Origin: Pseudomonadota bacterium
GTDB taxonomy: Bacteria; Pseudomonadota; Alphaproteobacteria; Rhizobiales; Hyphomicrobiaceae
Reading direction: 5' to 3'
NCBI GenBank assembly: GCA_018242215.1
Contig: JAFECG010000030.1
Coordinates: forward strand, 62,001 to 126,000
DNA: 64,000 bases
Shown here piece after piece: positions 16,502 through 25,362 of the stretch. The first letter of the stretch is position 1; every line of letters starts with the position of its first letter. The notes beneath the pieces are model-generated. The model had not been told where the DNA came from and ran no database searches. It saw nothing but the letters and a program-made list of their open reading frames with translations. The position numbers and the translations under genes are program-made.

Positions 16502-17211
16502 CAGTAAGCATCCGCGTTGTCGATGTTGAAATTATAGAGCTTCCGGGCGGACCCATACCGCCGGAATTCGCTGGCCTTGGCGTCGGTGATACCGGCGCCT
16601 GCGAGAAGCTTCGCCAGCGCTTCATGATGCTCGGGCCGCATCTCTTTTTCGATGCAGTCTGCGCCTAAACTTTTGACCTTTCCGCGGACGAAAAGCTTGG
16701 CTTCATAGATCGAGTCGCCGAGAGCATCGCCCGCGTCGCCGAGCACCACGAGATGCCCTGACTGCGCCATGAAGGCCGACATGTGCCCGATGTTGCCTTT
16801 GACGACGATATCGATGCCCTTCATCGAGATGCCGCAACGGGAGGAGGCGTTGCCTTCGATGACGAGAAGGCCGCCGCGGCCCGTGGCGCCCGCGTATTGG
16901 CTGGCGTCGCCCTTGATGACGACCTTCCCCGACATCATGTTCTCGGCGACGCCGGGTCCGGCCGAACCGTGCACCGTCACGGTCGCCTTCTTGTTCATGC
17001 CCGCGCAATAGTATCCGACGCTTCCGCGAACATCGACTTTGATTGGTGCATCGATGCCAACGGCGATCGCGTGACCGCCGCGTGGATTGAGCACTTCCCA
17101 ATGGGCTTCGTTGGAACCATCGGTCTGACGGTGCAGCTCTTCATTGAGTTCGCGCAACGGACTCTGAGCGAGATCGAACGTACGCATGAGGTCCCCGATT
17201 AATTGCTGCAT
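16501..17211 (-). CDS. mgsB: N-methylglutamate synthase subunit B (GXGXG domain)
   Basis: 236 residues, related to the C-terminal beta-helix (GXGXG) domain of glutamate synthase and to FwdC/GlxC. The repetitive Gly pattern is visible: VRGSVGYYCAGMNKKATVTV, GSAGPGVAENMMSGKVVI, GDASQYAGATGRGGLLVI. It is a structural subunit of N-methylglutamate synthase. The first ATG (17211) overlaps the mgsA stop as TGATG; an internal ATG at 17187 is an alternative. Confidence 0.92.
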   Translation of the reverse strand: MQQLIGDLMRTFDLAQSPLRELNEELHRQTDGSNEAHWEVLNPRGGHAIAVGIDAPIKVDVRGSVGYYCAGMNKKATVTVHGSAGPGVAENMMSGKVVIKGDASQYAGATGRGGLLVIEGNASSRCGISMKGIDIVVKGNIGHMSAFMAQSGHLVVLGDAGDALGDSIYEAKLFVRGKVKSLGADCIEKEMRPEHHEALAKLLAGAGITDAKASEFRRYGSARKLYNFNIDNADAY

Positions 17212-18107
17212 CAGCGTTGCCAGAAGTAAACGGTTGCGGGTTCAGGCTCCCAGACTTTTGCCGTGTCGATTCCCGGGAGCCCGGCGAGGGCGCGATATTC
17301 GGAGCCGAACGCCACGTAATCGTCGGTCTCCGCCATGACCGCCGGCTTGCAGGCGATCGGATCGCGGACGACGCCAAAGCCCTCTTTGGTGCCGACGACA
17401 AAGTTGAAGAAGCCGTCGAGATCGTCGAGGCTCTTTTCCAGGGCCTCGCCGAGATTCATGCCCTGCTTCATGCGCCACGTCAGATAGGAGGCAGCGACTT
17501 CCGTGTCGTTTTCGGTGTTGAAGGTCATCCCATCACGAATGAGTTCGCGACGGAGGCTCGCGTGGTTCGAAAGCGATCCGTTGTGGACAAGGCATTCGTC
17601 CGCGCCGGTCGAGAAGGGATGCGCGCCAAGCGTCGTCACAGCCGATTCCGTCGCCATGCGCGTGTGGCCGATCGCATGTGAGCCCTTCATGTGCGCGAGA
17701 TCGAAACGTTTGGCGACCTCGGTCGGGAAGCCCACTTCCTTGTAGATCTCGATGTTCTCACCGGTCGCCATGATCCGGATCGATGGGAAATCGGAAGCGA
17801 GCAGCGCTTTGGTAGCGTCCACCTTGTCGGACGGAATGCTCAGGACGGCGTGCGTGTCATTCACGCTGAGCCTTGCGTCGGCCTTCTTGTCTTTCGCGAG
17901 CGCTGCTTTGAGCTTCGCAAAATCCTCAGCGGCATTCGGTGATTGGAGGGTGATTTTCGTGCGACCCTCCTCAGCGGTGCCGTAGACCGCGAATCCAGCA
18001 GAGTCGGGTCCCCGTTCGCACATCGTCGAGAGCATGCGCGAAAGAAGCTCGCCGAGCTGCGGCTCCATTTCTTTGTTTTTTAGAAATAATCCGACGATGC
18101 CGCACAT
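17211..18107 (-). CDS. mgsA: N-methylglutamate synthase subunit A (class II glutamine amidotransferase-like)
   Basis: 298 residues. ATG at 18107 gives MCGIVGLFLKNKE, leaving Cys as the N-terminal nucleophile after Met removal, with GHTRMATES and HNGSLSNHASLR as glutaminase motifs and NENDTEV-like NTENDTEVAASYL further on. A strong AGGAGG precedes it. The subunit is expected to release methylamine or ammonia from the gamma-amide for transfer. First gene of mgsABC; related to rhizobial GlxB. Confidence 0.92.
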   Translation of the reverse strand: MCGIVGLFLKNKEMEPQLGELLSRMLSTMCERGPDSAGFAVYGTAEEGRTKITLQSPNAAEDFAKLKAALAKDKKADARLSVNDTHAVLSIPSDKVDATKALLASDFPSIRIMATGENIEIYKEVGFPTEVAKRFDLAHMKGSHAIGHTRMATESAVTTLGAHPFSTGADECLVHNGSLSNHASLRRELIRDGMTFNTENDTEVAASYLTWRMKQGMNLGEALEKSLDDLDGFFNFVVGTKEGFGVVRDPIACKPAVMAETDDYVAFGSEYRALAGLPGIDTAKVWEPEPATVYFWQR

Positions 18108-18182
18108 AGCGCCTCCTGACTGGGCCACGAAGGAATACCCAGACCTTAAGCGTACGTTATTTTGCTGTCAACTGAGAAGAAA

Positions 18183-18203
18183 GAAGTTTTCTTTAAAAGA
18201 AAT
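18183..18203. promoter_or_regulatory. Overlapping dyad operator candidate upstream of mgsA
   Basis: Two overlapping dyads: AGAA-GTT-TTCT (18183-18193) and a perfect TTTCTTT-A-AAAGAAA (18189-18203). They lie 76-96 bases upstream of the mgsA start, between it and the end of the XRE/cupin regulator gene. The first dyad matches 9 of 11 bases of one upstream of the regulator itself. Confidence 0.5.
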
Positions 18204-18227
18204 GGAGCGGGGCGAGCGCCAACGGCG

Positions 18228-18881
18228 TCACGGCCGCGGGTAAATGATGATCGAAAGATATGTCATCGGCGTCTCGACGAGATGGGCCGGACCATGGGGT
18301 GCAGCGCTGTCGAACAGAATGGCGTCCCCTGGGCGAAGATGGTAGCTGCGGTCGGCGTGGGCGTATTCGACTTCGCCCGACAGCATGAAAATGAACTCGA
18401 CGCCTTCGTGCTGAAAACCCGTGTAAGCGACCGCATCGTCGGAGAGGGTGATGAGATAGGGCTCGATAATCACGGGGCCATCGAGCGAATGACCAAGAAG
18501 CTGATATTGGTGTCCGACTTTCGTTCCGCGACGCCGGATCACGACGCCTTCCCCGGATCTCACGTAAGAGCAATCCCGACGCTGCTCGAACGACGCGAAA
18601 AGGACGGTCAGTGGCACATTGAGAGCGGATGCAAGCATCTGCAACGTGCTGAGAGAGGGTGAAATCTGTCCGTTCTCGATCTTCGACAGCATGCCCGGCG
18701 AGATCTGGGCAGCAGCTGCCAGCTCGGCGACCGTCAATCCCGCGTGCTTGCGATGATGCCGTACTTGGTGGCCAATAGCCTGCTCGAGCGTATGTTCGGC
18801 TGCACCGGGAGCGTTCGACCCCGTCGCAAGAGGCTCGGGCTCCAGGAGTTCGACCGGATTTTTACGCGTTTTGTCTGCCAT
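18228..18881 (-). CDS. XRE-family regulator with C-terminal cupin domain
   Basis: 217 residues. Helix-turn-helix at about 40-95 (GLTVAELAAAAQISPGMLSKIENGQ spans the recognition helices in part), then a cupin barrel at about 140-212 with the motif HEGVEFIFMLSGEVEY and LRPGDAILFDSAAPHG. Such regulators bind a small effector in the cupin. Its place between mgdABCD and mgsABC makes it a likely regulator of methylamine use. GGAAG precedes the ATG by six bases. Confidence 0.88.
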   Translation of the reverse strand: MADKTRKNPVELLEPEPLATGSNAPGAAEHTLEQAIGHQVRHHRKHAGLTVAELAAAAQISPGMLSKIENGQISPSLSTLQMLASALNVPLTVLFASFEQRRDCSYVRSGEGVVIRRRGTKVGHQYQLLGHSLDGPVIIEPYLITLSDDAVAYTGFQHEGVEFIFMLSGEVEYAHADRSYHLRPGDAILFDSAAPHGPAHLVETPMTYLSIIIYPRP

Positions 18882-18968
18882 GAAGATCTTCCGCCGGAGG
18901 GTGGCGGCTTAAAGAGAAGGAATATTAAAATACGTTCGCACGTCGCGGATGATTATTCCACTACGAGG

Positions 18969-18983
18969 ATAGAAAATTTCTAT
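18969..18983. promoter_or_regulatory. Dyad operator candidate upstream of the XRE/cupin gene
   Basis: Perfect inverted repeat ATAGAAA-A-TTTCTAT, 88 bases upstream of the regulator's ATG, within the 154-base gap after mgdD. Its core AGAA-N3-TTCT recurs in front of mgsA, suggesting autoregulation by the XRE/cupin protein. Confidence 0.5.
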
Positions 18984-19035
18984 TGTCGCAAGGACGCAGG
19001 GCGGCGAAAGGAAGTTCTGCCGCGCCGCAACGCGT

Positions 19036-19566
19036 TCAGATTTTGCCAAGCCAGTCGAGAAAATCTCTCGAATACGTTCGCGGGCAGGCGAAGTCATAGC
19101 CGGTGGCATCAGGCAAACGCCAAACCATCACCCCGAGATGTGAAACATGCGTGATGGCAACATCGCCGGGGCGAAATACGCTATCGTCAAGATCTATTCC
19201 CATGCTTCTTACGAGGGCATCGGAAGGTCGGGAAGCAGCCACTCTGAAGATCGCCCGGCTGTCGCTGACATCGACGACGGATGCCAATCCATTGAATGTC
19301 TTTGCGAGTTCCGCAAAGATATCCGCTTTGTCCCCCCGTTGTTGCATGACCAGCCATTGATCAGGACCTGCCCATACAATCATCACGCCCGGTGCCTCGA
19401 CGACGCGCGGCGTCGCGGGCAAGGCCACTCCGAAGGTCGATCGCGCGACGTCATCGAGCGACGTCCGCATCTCGCGACGAGCTGCGAGATGCGTGACCGA
19501 GACGTCCGTCAACTCGGAAATCACCGGGCGGTTCTTCGCCGTTAAACTTTGCGCGCTCTCAGACAC
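19036..19566 (-). CDS. mgdD: N-methylglutamate dehydrogenase subunit D (SoxG-like)
   Basis: About 176 residues, related to the gamma subunit of heterotetrameric sarcosine oxidase; the C-terminal half (DVSDSRAIFRVAASRPSDAL, LPDATGYDFACPRTYSRDFL) is typical. GTG at 19566 is chosen because GGAG lies nine bases upstream and the overlap with mgdC is then only eight bases; ATG at 19587 is an alternative without a good ribosome site. Last gene of mgdABCD. Confidence 0.85.
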   Translation of the reverse strand: MSESAQSLTAKNRPVISELTDVSVTHLAARREMRTSLDDVARSTFGVALPATPRVVEAPGVMIVWAGPDQWLVMQQRGDKADIFAELAKTFNGLASVVDVSDSRAIFRVAASRPSDALVRSMGIDLDDSVFRPGDVAITHVSHLGVMVWRLPDATGYDFACPRTYSRDFLDWLGKI

Positions 19567-22537
19567 GTAACCGTGCTCCTTCTGCATCGTAGAACGCCGA
19601 CGGAACCACCTCGACGAGCGTCGTCTCGCCACGCACAGGGTCAACGGCAGTCAGAATTTCCCCGACGCGCGACTCCGCCTGAGAAAGGAGGCCGAGACCG
19701 ACCCAATGGCCGAGGGACGGCGAATACGCGACCGATGTCATATATCCCAGGTCGTTCTCAGCCGTCGCCTTGGCATCCTTCGCGATGAAATGCGCCCCGC
19801 CTCTGAGACGCGCCGATCTGTCTACCGGCTTGAAACCGATGACGCGCGGCCGATTGGGGTCGGCAAGACCGGGCCGTTGCGAAAGGACGCGGCCGACGAA
19901 ATCCTTCTTCGTCGATGCCATCTTGCCGAGGCCGAGATCGGCAGCGGTCGTCGTGCCGTTGAGTTCCGGTCCGGCGACATGGCCCTTTTCGATACGCATG
20001 ACGCCGAGTGCTTCGGTTCCATAAGGCGTCACGCCGAACTCTTCGCCTTCCGACATCAGCTTTCGCATCAGCAACTCGCCGTGCCGCGCTGGGACCGCAA
20101 TCTCATAGGCAAGTTCACCGGAGAACGAGAGGCGGTAGAGACGGCCCTTGATGCCGCTGAGAACGGTCAGCTCGGCGGCCGCCATATAGGGAAAAGCGGA
20201 ATTGGAAATGTCGAACGGAGCGTCGACGATCTTCGCAAGAAGGCCGCGGGCGCGTGGCCCGGCAACCGAATACTGCGCCCACTGATCGCTGACCGGAAAA
20301 ATCTGAACGTCGAGTTCGGGCCAATACCACTGTCGGCAAAGTTCGAGATGCTGCAGAACCTTGATTGCGTTGGCCGTCGTCGTGGTGATGAAGTAGCGGT
20401 CATCGGCGAAGCGTGCCGCCGTGCCATCGTCCATTGCGATACCGTCTTCGCGCAACATCATTCCGTAGCGCGCTTTGCCGACGCCGAGCGTGCTCATCAT
20501 GTTGATGTAGACGCGGTCGAGAAACTTGCCGGCATCGGTGCCGTGTATTTCGATTTTGCCGAGGGTCGACACGTCGCAGACACCGACGCCGCTTCGCACG
20601 GTCGTGACTTCGCGGTTTACGACCGTCTGCCAATCGGTTTCGCCAGGCTTCGGAAAATATTGCGCGCGTAGCCACATGCCGGCTTCGATGAAGACTGCAC
20701 CACGCTCTTTCGCCCAGTTGTGAGACGGCGTCAGTCGCGTCGGTTTGAAATGCTTGCCGCGATGCTCGCCGGCAAAAGCGCCGATGGAAACGGGTGAGTA
20801 GGGCGGTCGCGCCGACGTCGTACCGGTCGCGGGAATCGACTTCTTCGTCAGTTCGGCCATGAGCGCGAGACCGTTGACGTTCGACGTCTTGCCCTGGTCG
20901 GTCGCCATGCCGAGCGTCGTGTAACGCTTGAGATGCTCGACGGAACGATAACCCTCGCGCTCCGCGAGGCGCACGTCGGCCGCGGTGACATCGTTCTGCT
21001 GATCGACGAATGCCTTATGCTTTGCTGCTTCGACATGCCAGAATGCCGAGACGTTGATCGGCTCATCCTCGGCGTGGGGAACCGCCGTCGCGTTTGCATC
21101 GAAACCCGCCGCGACGGCTGCAGCATGGCCTGCTTTGGCGCCGTCACCGAGACACGACGCAAGAGAAAATACGCCGTTCGCGGCACCTGCGACGGTCATC
21201 CATTTCGGCAAGGCGCCCGGTACGAAGGCCGCGAGATTTTCATGCCATTGCGGACGCCCGCCGAGATGCGTCGTGACTTGCAAATTGGGATTGAAGCCGC
21301 CTGAGACGGCGATCAGATCGCAGCCCACCGTGTGAGAAGTGCCGTACGCTGCGACGATCCTCGCGCCGCTGACCCGCTGCCCTCCGAGCGCATCGGCGAC
21401 CGCAGCACCCTCGAAGACTCGGATGCCCTGCTTGCGCGCTCGTAATTTGATAGCCTCCGGGACGGATGCGCGCGTATCGACGAGCGCGGCGACTGTCACG
21501 CCGGCCCGAACGAGATCGTCGATCGTACTGGCCGCATCATCGTTGTTTGAAAAGACGACCGCTGTCTGGCCTGGGGCGACGCCGAAACGATTGATATAGC
21601 TTCGGACCGCACTGGCCAGCATCACTCCGGGACGATCATTGTTGCCGAAGATGATTGGTCGCTCCGTCGAGCCCTGGGCAACGACCGTCTGCTTCGCAAC
21701 GATATGCCAGAGCCGTTGCCGCGGCTCGCCGGCCGAAGGGACCGCGACGTGGTCGGCCACCCGTTCGACGGCGCCGAATGTGCCGGAATCATAGGCGCCG
21801 AAGATCGTCGTACGCGGCAGCAGACGAACATTCGGCAACGATGAAAGTTCGGAGATGGAAGATTTGACCCACTCGACACCACTCATGCCGTCGATCGTCG
21901 TCACATCGCTGAGTAGGCGTCCGCCGAATGCGAAGCTTTCATCAGTGAGGATCAGCCGCGCGCCTGCTCGTGCCGCAGAAAGCGCCGCCATCAATCCCGC
22001 AGGTCCGGATCCGATGACGAGCACGTCGCAGAATGCGTTGGCCTTATCATAAATATCTGGATCGGCCTCGTTCGCGGCACGCCCAAGACCTGCGGCCCGC
22101 CGGATCATCGGCTCGTAGACTTTTTCCCAGAACGATGCGGGCCACATGAATGTCTTGTAGTAAAAGCCGGCAGAGAACACCGGAGACAACAAGCCATTGA
22201 TCGAGAGAAGGTCGAGCGACAGCGACGGAAACCGGTTCTGACTTTTCGCTTCAAGGCCTGAATAGAGTTCCGCGACCGTTGCGCGCGTATTCGGTTCGCG
22301 TCGCGCGCCCGTACGAAGCTCGACGAGTGCATTCGGCTCTTCCGAGCCTGCGGTGAGAATGCCGCGCGGACGATGATATTTGAACGAACGGCCGACGAGG
22401 CGCACGCCGTTGGCAAGCAGCGCCGATGCCAGCGTGTCACCCTTATAACCGGTATAGGGAACGCCATCGAACGTGAAATCGAGCGGCTTCGAGCGATCGA
22501 CGAGGCCAAGTCCGGTGACACGAGATGTTTGAGTCAT
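19559..22537 (-). CDS. mgdC: N-methylglutamate dehydrogenase subunit C (SoxA-like alpha subunit)
   Basis: 992 residues, the length of sarcosine oxidase alpha. An N-terminal 2Fe-2S-like domain (TFDGVPYTGYKGDTLASALL) is followed by a dinucleotide-binding domain with VIGSGPAGLMAALSAA near 172, a disulfide-oxidoreductase-like region, and a C-terminal aminomethyltransferase (GcvT-like) half beginning near 610, which binds folate and passes the methyl-derived carbon to tetrahydrofolate. It oxidises N-methylglutamate back to glutamate together with MgdA, B and D. The start overlaps the mgdB stop as ATGA. Confidence 0.94.
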   Translation of the reverse strand: MTQTSRVTGLGLVDRSKPLDFTFDGVPYTGYKGDTLASALLANGVRLVGRSFKYHRPRGILTAGSEEPNALVELRTGARREPNTRATVAELYSGLEAKSQNRFPSLSLDLLSINGLLSPVFSAGFYYKTFMWPASFWEKVYEPMIRRAAGLGRAANEADPDIYDKANAFCDVLVIGSGPAGLMAALSAARAGARLILTDESFAFGGRLLSDVTTIDGMSGVEWVKSSISELSSLPNVRLLPRTTIFGAYDSGTFGAVERVADHVAVPSAGEPRQRLWHIVAKQTVVAQGSTERPIIFGNNDRPGVMLASAVRSYINRFGVAPGQTAVVFSNNDDAASTIDDLVRAGVTVAALVDTRASVPEAIKLRARKQGIRVFEGAAVADALGGQRVSGARIVAAYGTSHTVGCDLIAVSGGFNPNLQVTTHLGGRPQWHENLAAFVPGALPKWMTVAGAANGVFSLASCLGDGAKAGHAAAVAAGFDANATAVPHAEDEPINVSAFWHVEAAKHKAFVDQQNDVTAADVRLAEREGYRSVEHLKRYTTLGMATDQGKTSNVNGLALMAELTKKSIPATGTTSARPPYSPVSIGAFAGEHRGKHFKPTRLTPSHNWAKERGAVFIEAGMWLRAQYFPKPGETDWQTVVNREVTTVRSGVGVCDVSTLGKIEIHGTDAGKFLDRVYINMMSTLGVGKARYGMMLREDGIAMDDGTAARFADDRYFITTTTANAIKVLQHLELCRQWYWPELDVQIFPVSDQWAQYSVAGPRARGLLAKIVDAPFDISNSAFPYMAAAELTVLSGIKGRLYRLSFSGELAYEIAVPARHGELLMRKLMSEGEEFGVTPYGTEALGVMRIEKGHVAGPELNGTTTAADLGLGKMASTKKDFVGRVLSQRPGLADPNRPRVIGFKPVDRSARLRGGAHFIAKDAKATAENDLGYMTSVAYSPSLGHWVGLGLLSQAESRVGEILTAVDPVRGETTLVEVVPSAFYDAEGARLRV

Positions 22538-22830
22538 GGAGTGGTGTCCGCCGTTTTCTGCCGCCCGAAAGCAACGTCTTGGGCGGCTTTGACTTCGAAG
22601 ATTTCATGCGTGCGCGTATCGCGCGTCACGACAAGCCAAGCGTGGCATCCGGCTGTGTGATACCAGAGTTCTTGCATCGGCCCGGCAACGTTGCGGCGCT
22701 CATATGCGAAGGCATAGAATTCATCGGCCGCACTCGGCGATGCCGGATCGGGCCGCACGACGCTCGCATCGCCAAGATAAGAAAATTCATCGTTGCCGCG
22801 TTCGCCGCAAAAGGGACAATTGATGCGCAT
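22534..22830 (-). CDS. mgdB: N-methylglutamate dehydrogenase subunit B (SoxD-like)
   Basis: 98 residues, the small delta subunit. An N-terminal zinc motif CPFCG at residues 5-9 and a further Cys in HTAGCHAWLVVTRDTRTHEI are as in sarcosine oxidase delta. It lies 12 bases after mgdA and overlaps mgdC. Confidence 0.93.
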   Translation of the reverse strand: MRINCPFCGERGNDEFSYLGDASVVRPDPASPSAADEFYAFAYERRNVAGPMQELWYHTAGCHAWLVVTRDTRTHEIFEVKAAQDVAFGRQKTADTTP

Positions 22831-22842
22831 GGTGGCTCGCCT

Positions 22843-24105
22843 TCAGTGCAGGTTGGGCTGATTGCCCATGCCCTTCTCGTCGATCATGTGGCCTGTGCGG
22901 AAGCGGTCGAGGCGATAGCCCCTCGCGACCTCGTGCGGCTCGTCTCGCGCCAACAGATGCGCGAAGCACAGCCCCGCCGCCGGCGTCGCCTTGAAACCGC
23001 CGTAGCACCAGCCGCCATTGAAATAGAGCCCGTCGATCGGCGTCCGATCGATGATCGGCGAACCGTCCATGCTCATATCCATGAGGCCGCCCCACGAGCG
23101 CAGCAATCGCACGCGCCCAATTCGCGGCATCAGCGCCATCCCGCCTTCGAGCACGTCCTCGATGACAGGAAGGTTACCCCGCTGCGCATAAGAATTATAA
23201 CCGTCGATATCGCCACCAAAGACCAAGCCGCCCTTATCCGACTGGCTGATATAGAAGTGGCCGGCGCCGAACGTCACAACGCCATCGATGAATGGTTTGA
23301 TGCCTTCCGACACGAAGGCTTGCAGAACGTGGCTTTCGATCGGGAGCGTCATGCCGGCCATTGCCGCGAGACGCGAGGAGCTGCCAGCGACTGACAGTCC
23401 GACCTTGTTAGCGCCAATGAAGCCACGCGTCGTCTCGACGCCGGCTATTCTGCCGTTCTCGATCCGAAAGCCCGTGACTTCCGCATTCTCGATGATGTCG
23501 ACGCCGAGCCGATCCGCGCCGCGGGCATAACCCCAGGCCACCGCATCGTGACGCACCGTTCCGCCGCGGCGCTGGATCAGGCCGCCTTTAATCGGGAAGC
23601 GTGCGTTGTCATAGTTGAGCCAGGGATACATCGCGCGCACGGCGTTGAGGTCGAGGAGCTCGGCATCGATTCCATGAAGCCGCATGGCATTGCCGCGTCG
23701 GACATAGGCGTCGCGCTGCGCATCGGAATGATAAAGATTGAGAACGCCGCGCTGCGAGACCATCGCATTGTAGTTGAGGTCTTGCTCCAAGCCCTCCCAA
23801 AGCTTCATGCTCGTCTCGTAGAAGGGAATATTGCCGGGCAGCAGATAGTTCGAGCGGACAATTGTCGTGTTCCGCCCGACGTTGCCAGACCCGATCCATC
23901 CCCTTTCGACGACAGCAATGTTGGTGGTGCCGTACCTCTTCGCGAGATAATAGGCGGTTGCCAGCCCGTGCCCGCCGCCGCCGACAATGACGATGTCGTA
24001 GCCGGATTTGGGAGCGGCCTGACGCCACGCCGGTTTCCAGCCGGTCTGTCCCCGCAGCGCCTCTGCCAGGACGGAAAAAATGGAATAGTGATCTGTGCGG
24101 AACAT
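22843..24105 (-). CDS. mgdA: N-methylglutamate dehydrogenase subunit A (SoxB-like beta subunit)
   Basis: 420 residues, an FAD-dependent amine oxidase of the sarcosine oxidase beta type. FAD motif DIVIVGGGGHGLATAYYLAK near 36, GRNTTIVRSNYL near 70, and the C-terminal FNGGWCYGGFKATPAAG block. ATG at 24105 is used because it gives the normal N-terminus (MFRTDHYSIFSVLAEAL); an upstream start would run into the divergent lysR gene. First gene of mgdABCD. Confidence 0.93.
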   Translation of the reverse strand: MFRTDHYSIFSVLAEALRGQTGWKPAWRQAAPKSGYDIVIVGGGGHGLATAYYLAKRYGTTNIAVVERGWIGSGNVGRNTTIVRSNYLLPGNIPFYETSMKLWEGLEQDLNYNAMVSQRGVLNLYHSDAQRDAYVRRGNAMRLHGIDAELLDLNAVRAMYPWLNYDNARFPIKGGLIQRRGGTVRHDAVAWGYARGADRLGVDIIENAEVTGFRIENGRIAGVETTRGFIGANKVGLSVAGSSSRLAAMAGMTLPIESHVLQAFVSEGIKPFIDGVVTFGAGHFYISQSDKGGLVFGGDIDGYNSYAQRGNLPVIEDVLEGGMALMPRIGRVRLLRSWGGLMDMSMDGSPIIDRTPIDGLYFNGGWCYGGFKATPAAGLCFAHLLARDEPHEVARGYRLDRFRTGHMIDEKGMGNQPNLH

Positions 24106-24189
24106 GGATTTGTCCTGGGCGATCCGGACGTCCCGGATACGGACTGAAGCAACGGTTTCCTTATAGATCACCGCCGGATTGACGTTAAT

Positions 24190-24204
24190 ATAAGAAAATC
24201 TTAT
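24190..24204. promoter_or_regulatory. LysR-type operator (T-N11-A dyad) between lysR and mgdA
   Basis: Perfect dyad ATAAGA-AAA-TCTTAT, containing T-N11-A (24191-24203), the usual core of a LysR box. It lies 10 bases before the lysR ATG and 84 bases before the mgdA ATG, within the 109-base divergent promoter region. Confidence 0.6.
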
Positions 24205-24214
24205 TAAGGGGCGC

Positions 24215-25183
24215 ATGGCGACGCGCTCGAACCGGCTACCCTTTGACCTTCACGCCCTCGAAGCCTTCCTGGGCGTCTGTGATGCGCGATCGATGGCGCT
24301 CGCCGCGAAGAAGCTTTCGCTGACGCAGCCGGCCGTCTCTCAGGCCGTGGCTGATTTGGAATCGCGGATGGGGGTGAAGCTGTTCGACCGCAGCGTCAGG
24401 CCCTTGGCGCTCACGCCTGCGGGAGAGATCATGCGCCAGCGAGCGTCCGCACTCGTGTCCGAGGCTCGCCAGCTCGCGACCACAATCCGCCATACCGCTC
24501 GGGGACGCCTTGCACTCATTCGTGCCGGCCTCGTCGATAGCCTGTCGCGCGCTTTGACCGGCCCGATCGCGTCTTTCCTCGTTAATCACGCCGATCAGGT
24601 ATCCGTGCAATCAGGTCTTACTGCAACCCACGCGGGCGCGCTGCTGACGCGAAATCTCGATCTTTTCATCGGTGTGGACGACATGAGCGACATCGAGGGC
24701 TTCGATCGACATGAACTCGTGACGGAGCCCTATATCCTCGCCCTGCCGGCGCGGCATAAAATTCCGCACTCTATTGCCGATCTTGCAGCGTATGCGGGCA
24801 AGCTCCCGTTCATCCGTTATAGTGCTCGTTCGAAAACGGGAATCGAGATCGAGCGCTATCTTCGCCGCCTCAACATTGACTTTCCACAGGGGCTGGAATT
24901 CGACACGCCTTTTGGCGTCAGCGACATGGTCGCGCGTGGTAAAGGTTTCGCGATTTCAACACCCATCTGCATCGCCGAGGCGGCTCTTGAGAGCCGCGAC
25001 GTGCGCACCGCGCCATTGCCCGGACCGCAACTCAAGAGAACATTAACGCTCGTCAGTCGGCGCCTTGAACTCGGTAGCTTGCCGCGCGACCTGACGAAGG
25101 CCTGCAAATCGTCACTCGAAGCGTCGACCCTGTCTGCGTTGCGCGGTTCGATGCCATGGCTCGCCGACCAACTTCGAACGTGA
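24215..25183 (+). CDS. LysR-family transcriptional regulator
   Basis: 322 residues. Winged helix-turn-helix at about 10-70 (HALEAFLGVCDARSMALAAKK, LTQPAVSQAVADLE), then a periplasmic-binding-protein-like effector domain. Divergent from mgdABCD with a T-N11-A dyad between them, so it most likely controls that operon and itself. AAGGGG lies just upstream of the ATG at 24215. The effector is unknown; methylamine or a glutamate derivative would be plausible. Confidence 0.9.
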   Translation: MATRSNRLPFDLHALEAFLGVCDARSMALAAKKLSLTQPAVSQAVADLESRMGVKLFDRSVRPLALTPAGEIMRQRASALVSEARQLATTIRHTARGRLALIRAGLVDSLSRALTGPIASFLVNHADQVSVQSGLTATHAGALLTRNLDLFIGVDDMSDIEGFDRHELVTEPYILALPARHKIPHSIADLAAYAGKLPFIRYSARSKTGIEIERYLRRLNIDFPQGLEFDTPFGVSDMVARGKGFAISTPICIAEAALESRDVRTAPLPGPQLKRTLTLVSRRLELGSLPRDLTKACKSSLEASTLSALRGSMPWLADQLRT

Positions 25184-25362
25184 CTGCAGCCGCAGAGCCT
25201 TCACTTTTGTTGCGGTGCAAAGTTTCGGGAAAATCTCCACCGCGGCGCACTTTGCGCCACGTTCGTGTCAAGGCCGTCAGACCTTACGTCGCGTTGGCGG
25301 ATATAGCGATTGAGGCTACCTAGAAATGCATACTTGAATCGAGATTGGATCATAGCTGGCCG

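Noticed and set aside
22525..23394. 289-codon plus-strand frame opposite mgdA and mgdB
   Set aside because: Antisense shadow of two clear genes.
25244..25258. GGCGCA / TGCGCC hairpin after lysR as a terminator
   Set aside because: Short stem, three-base loop and no T-run.
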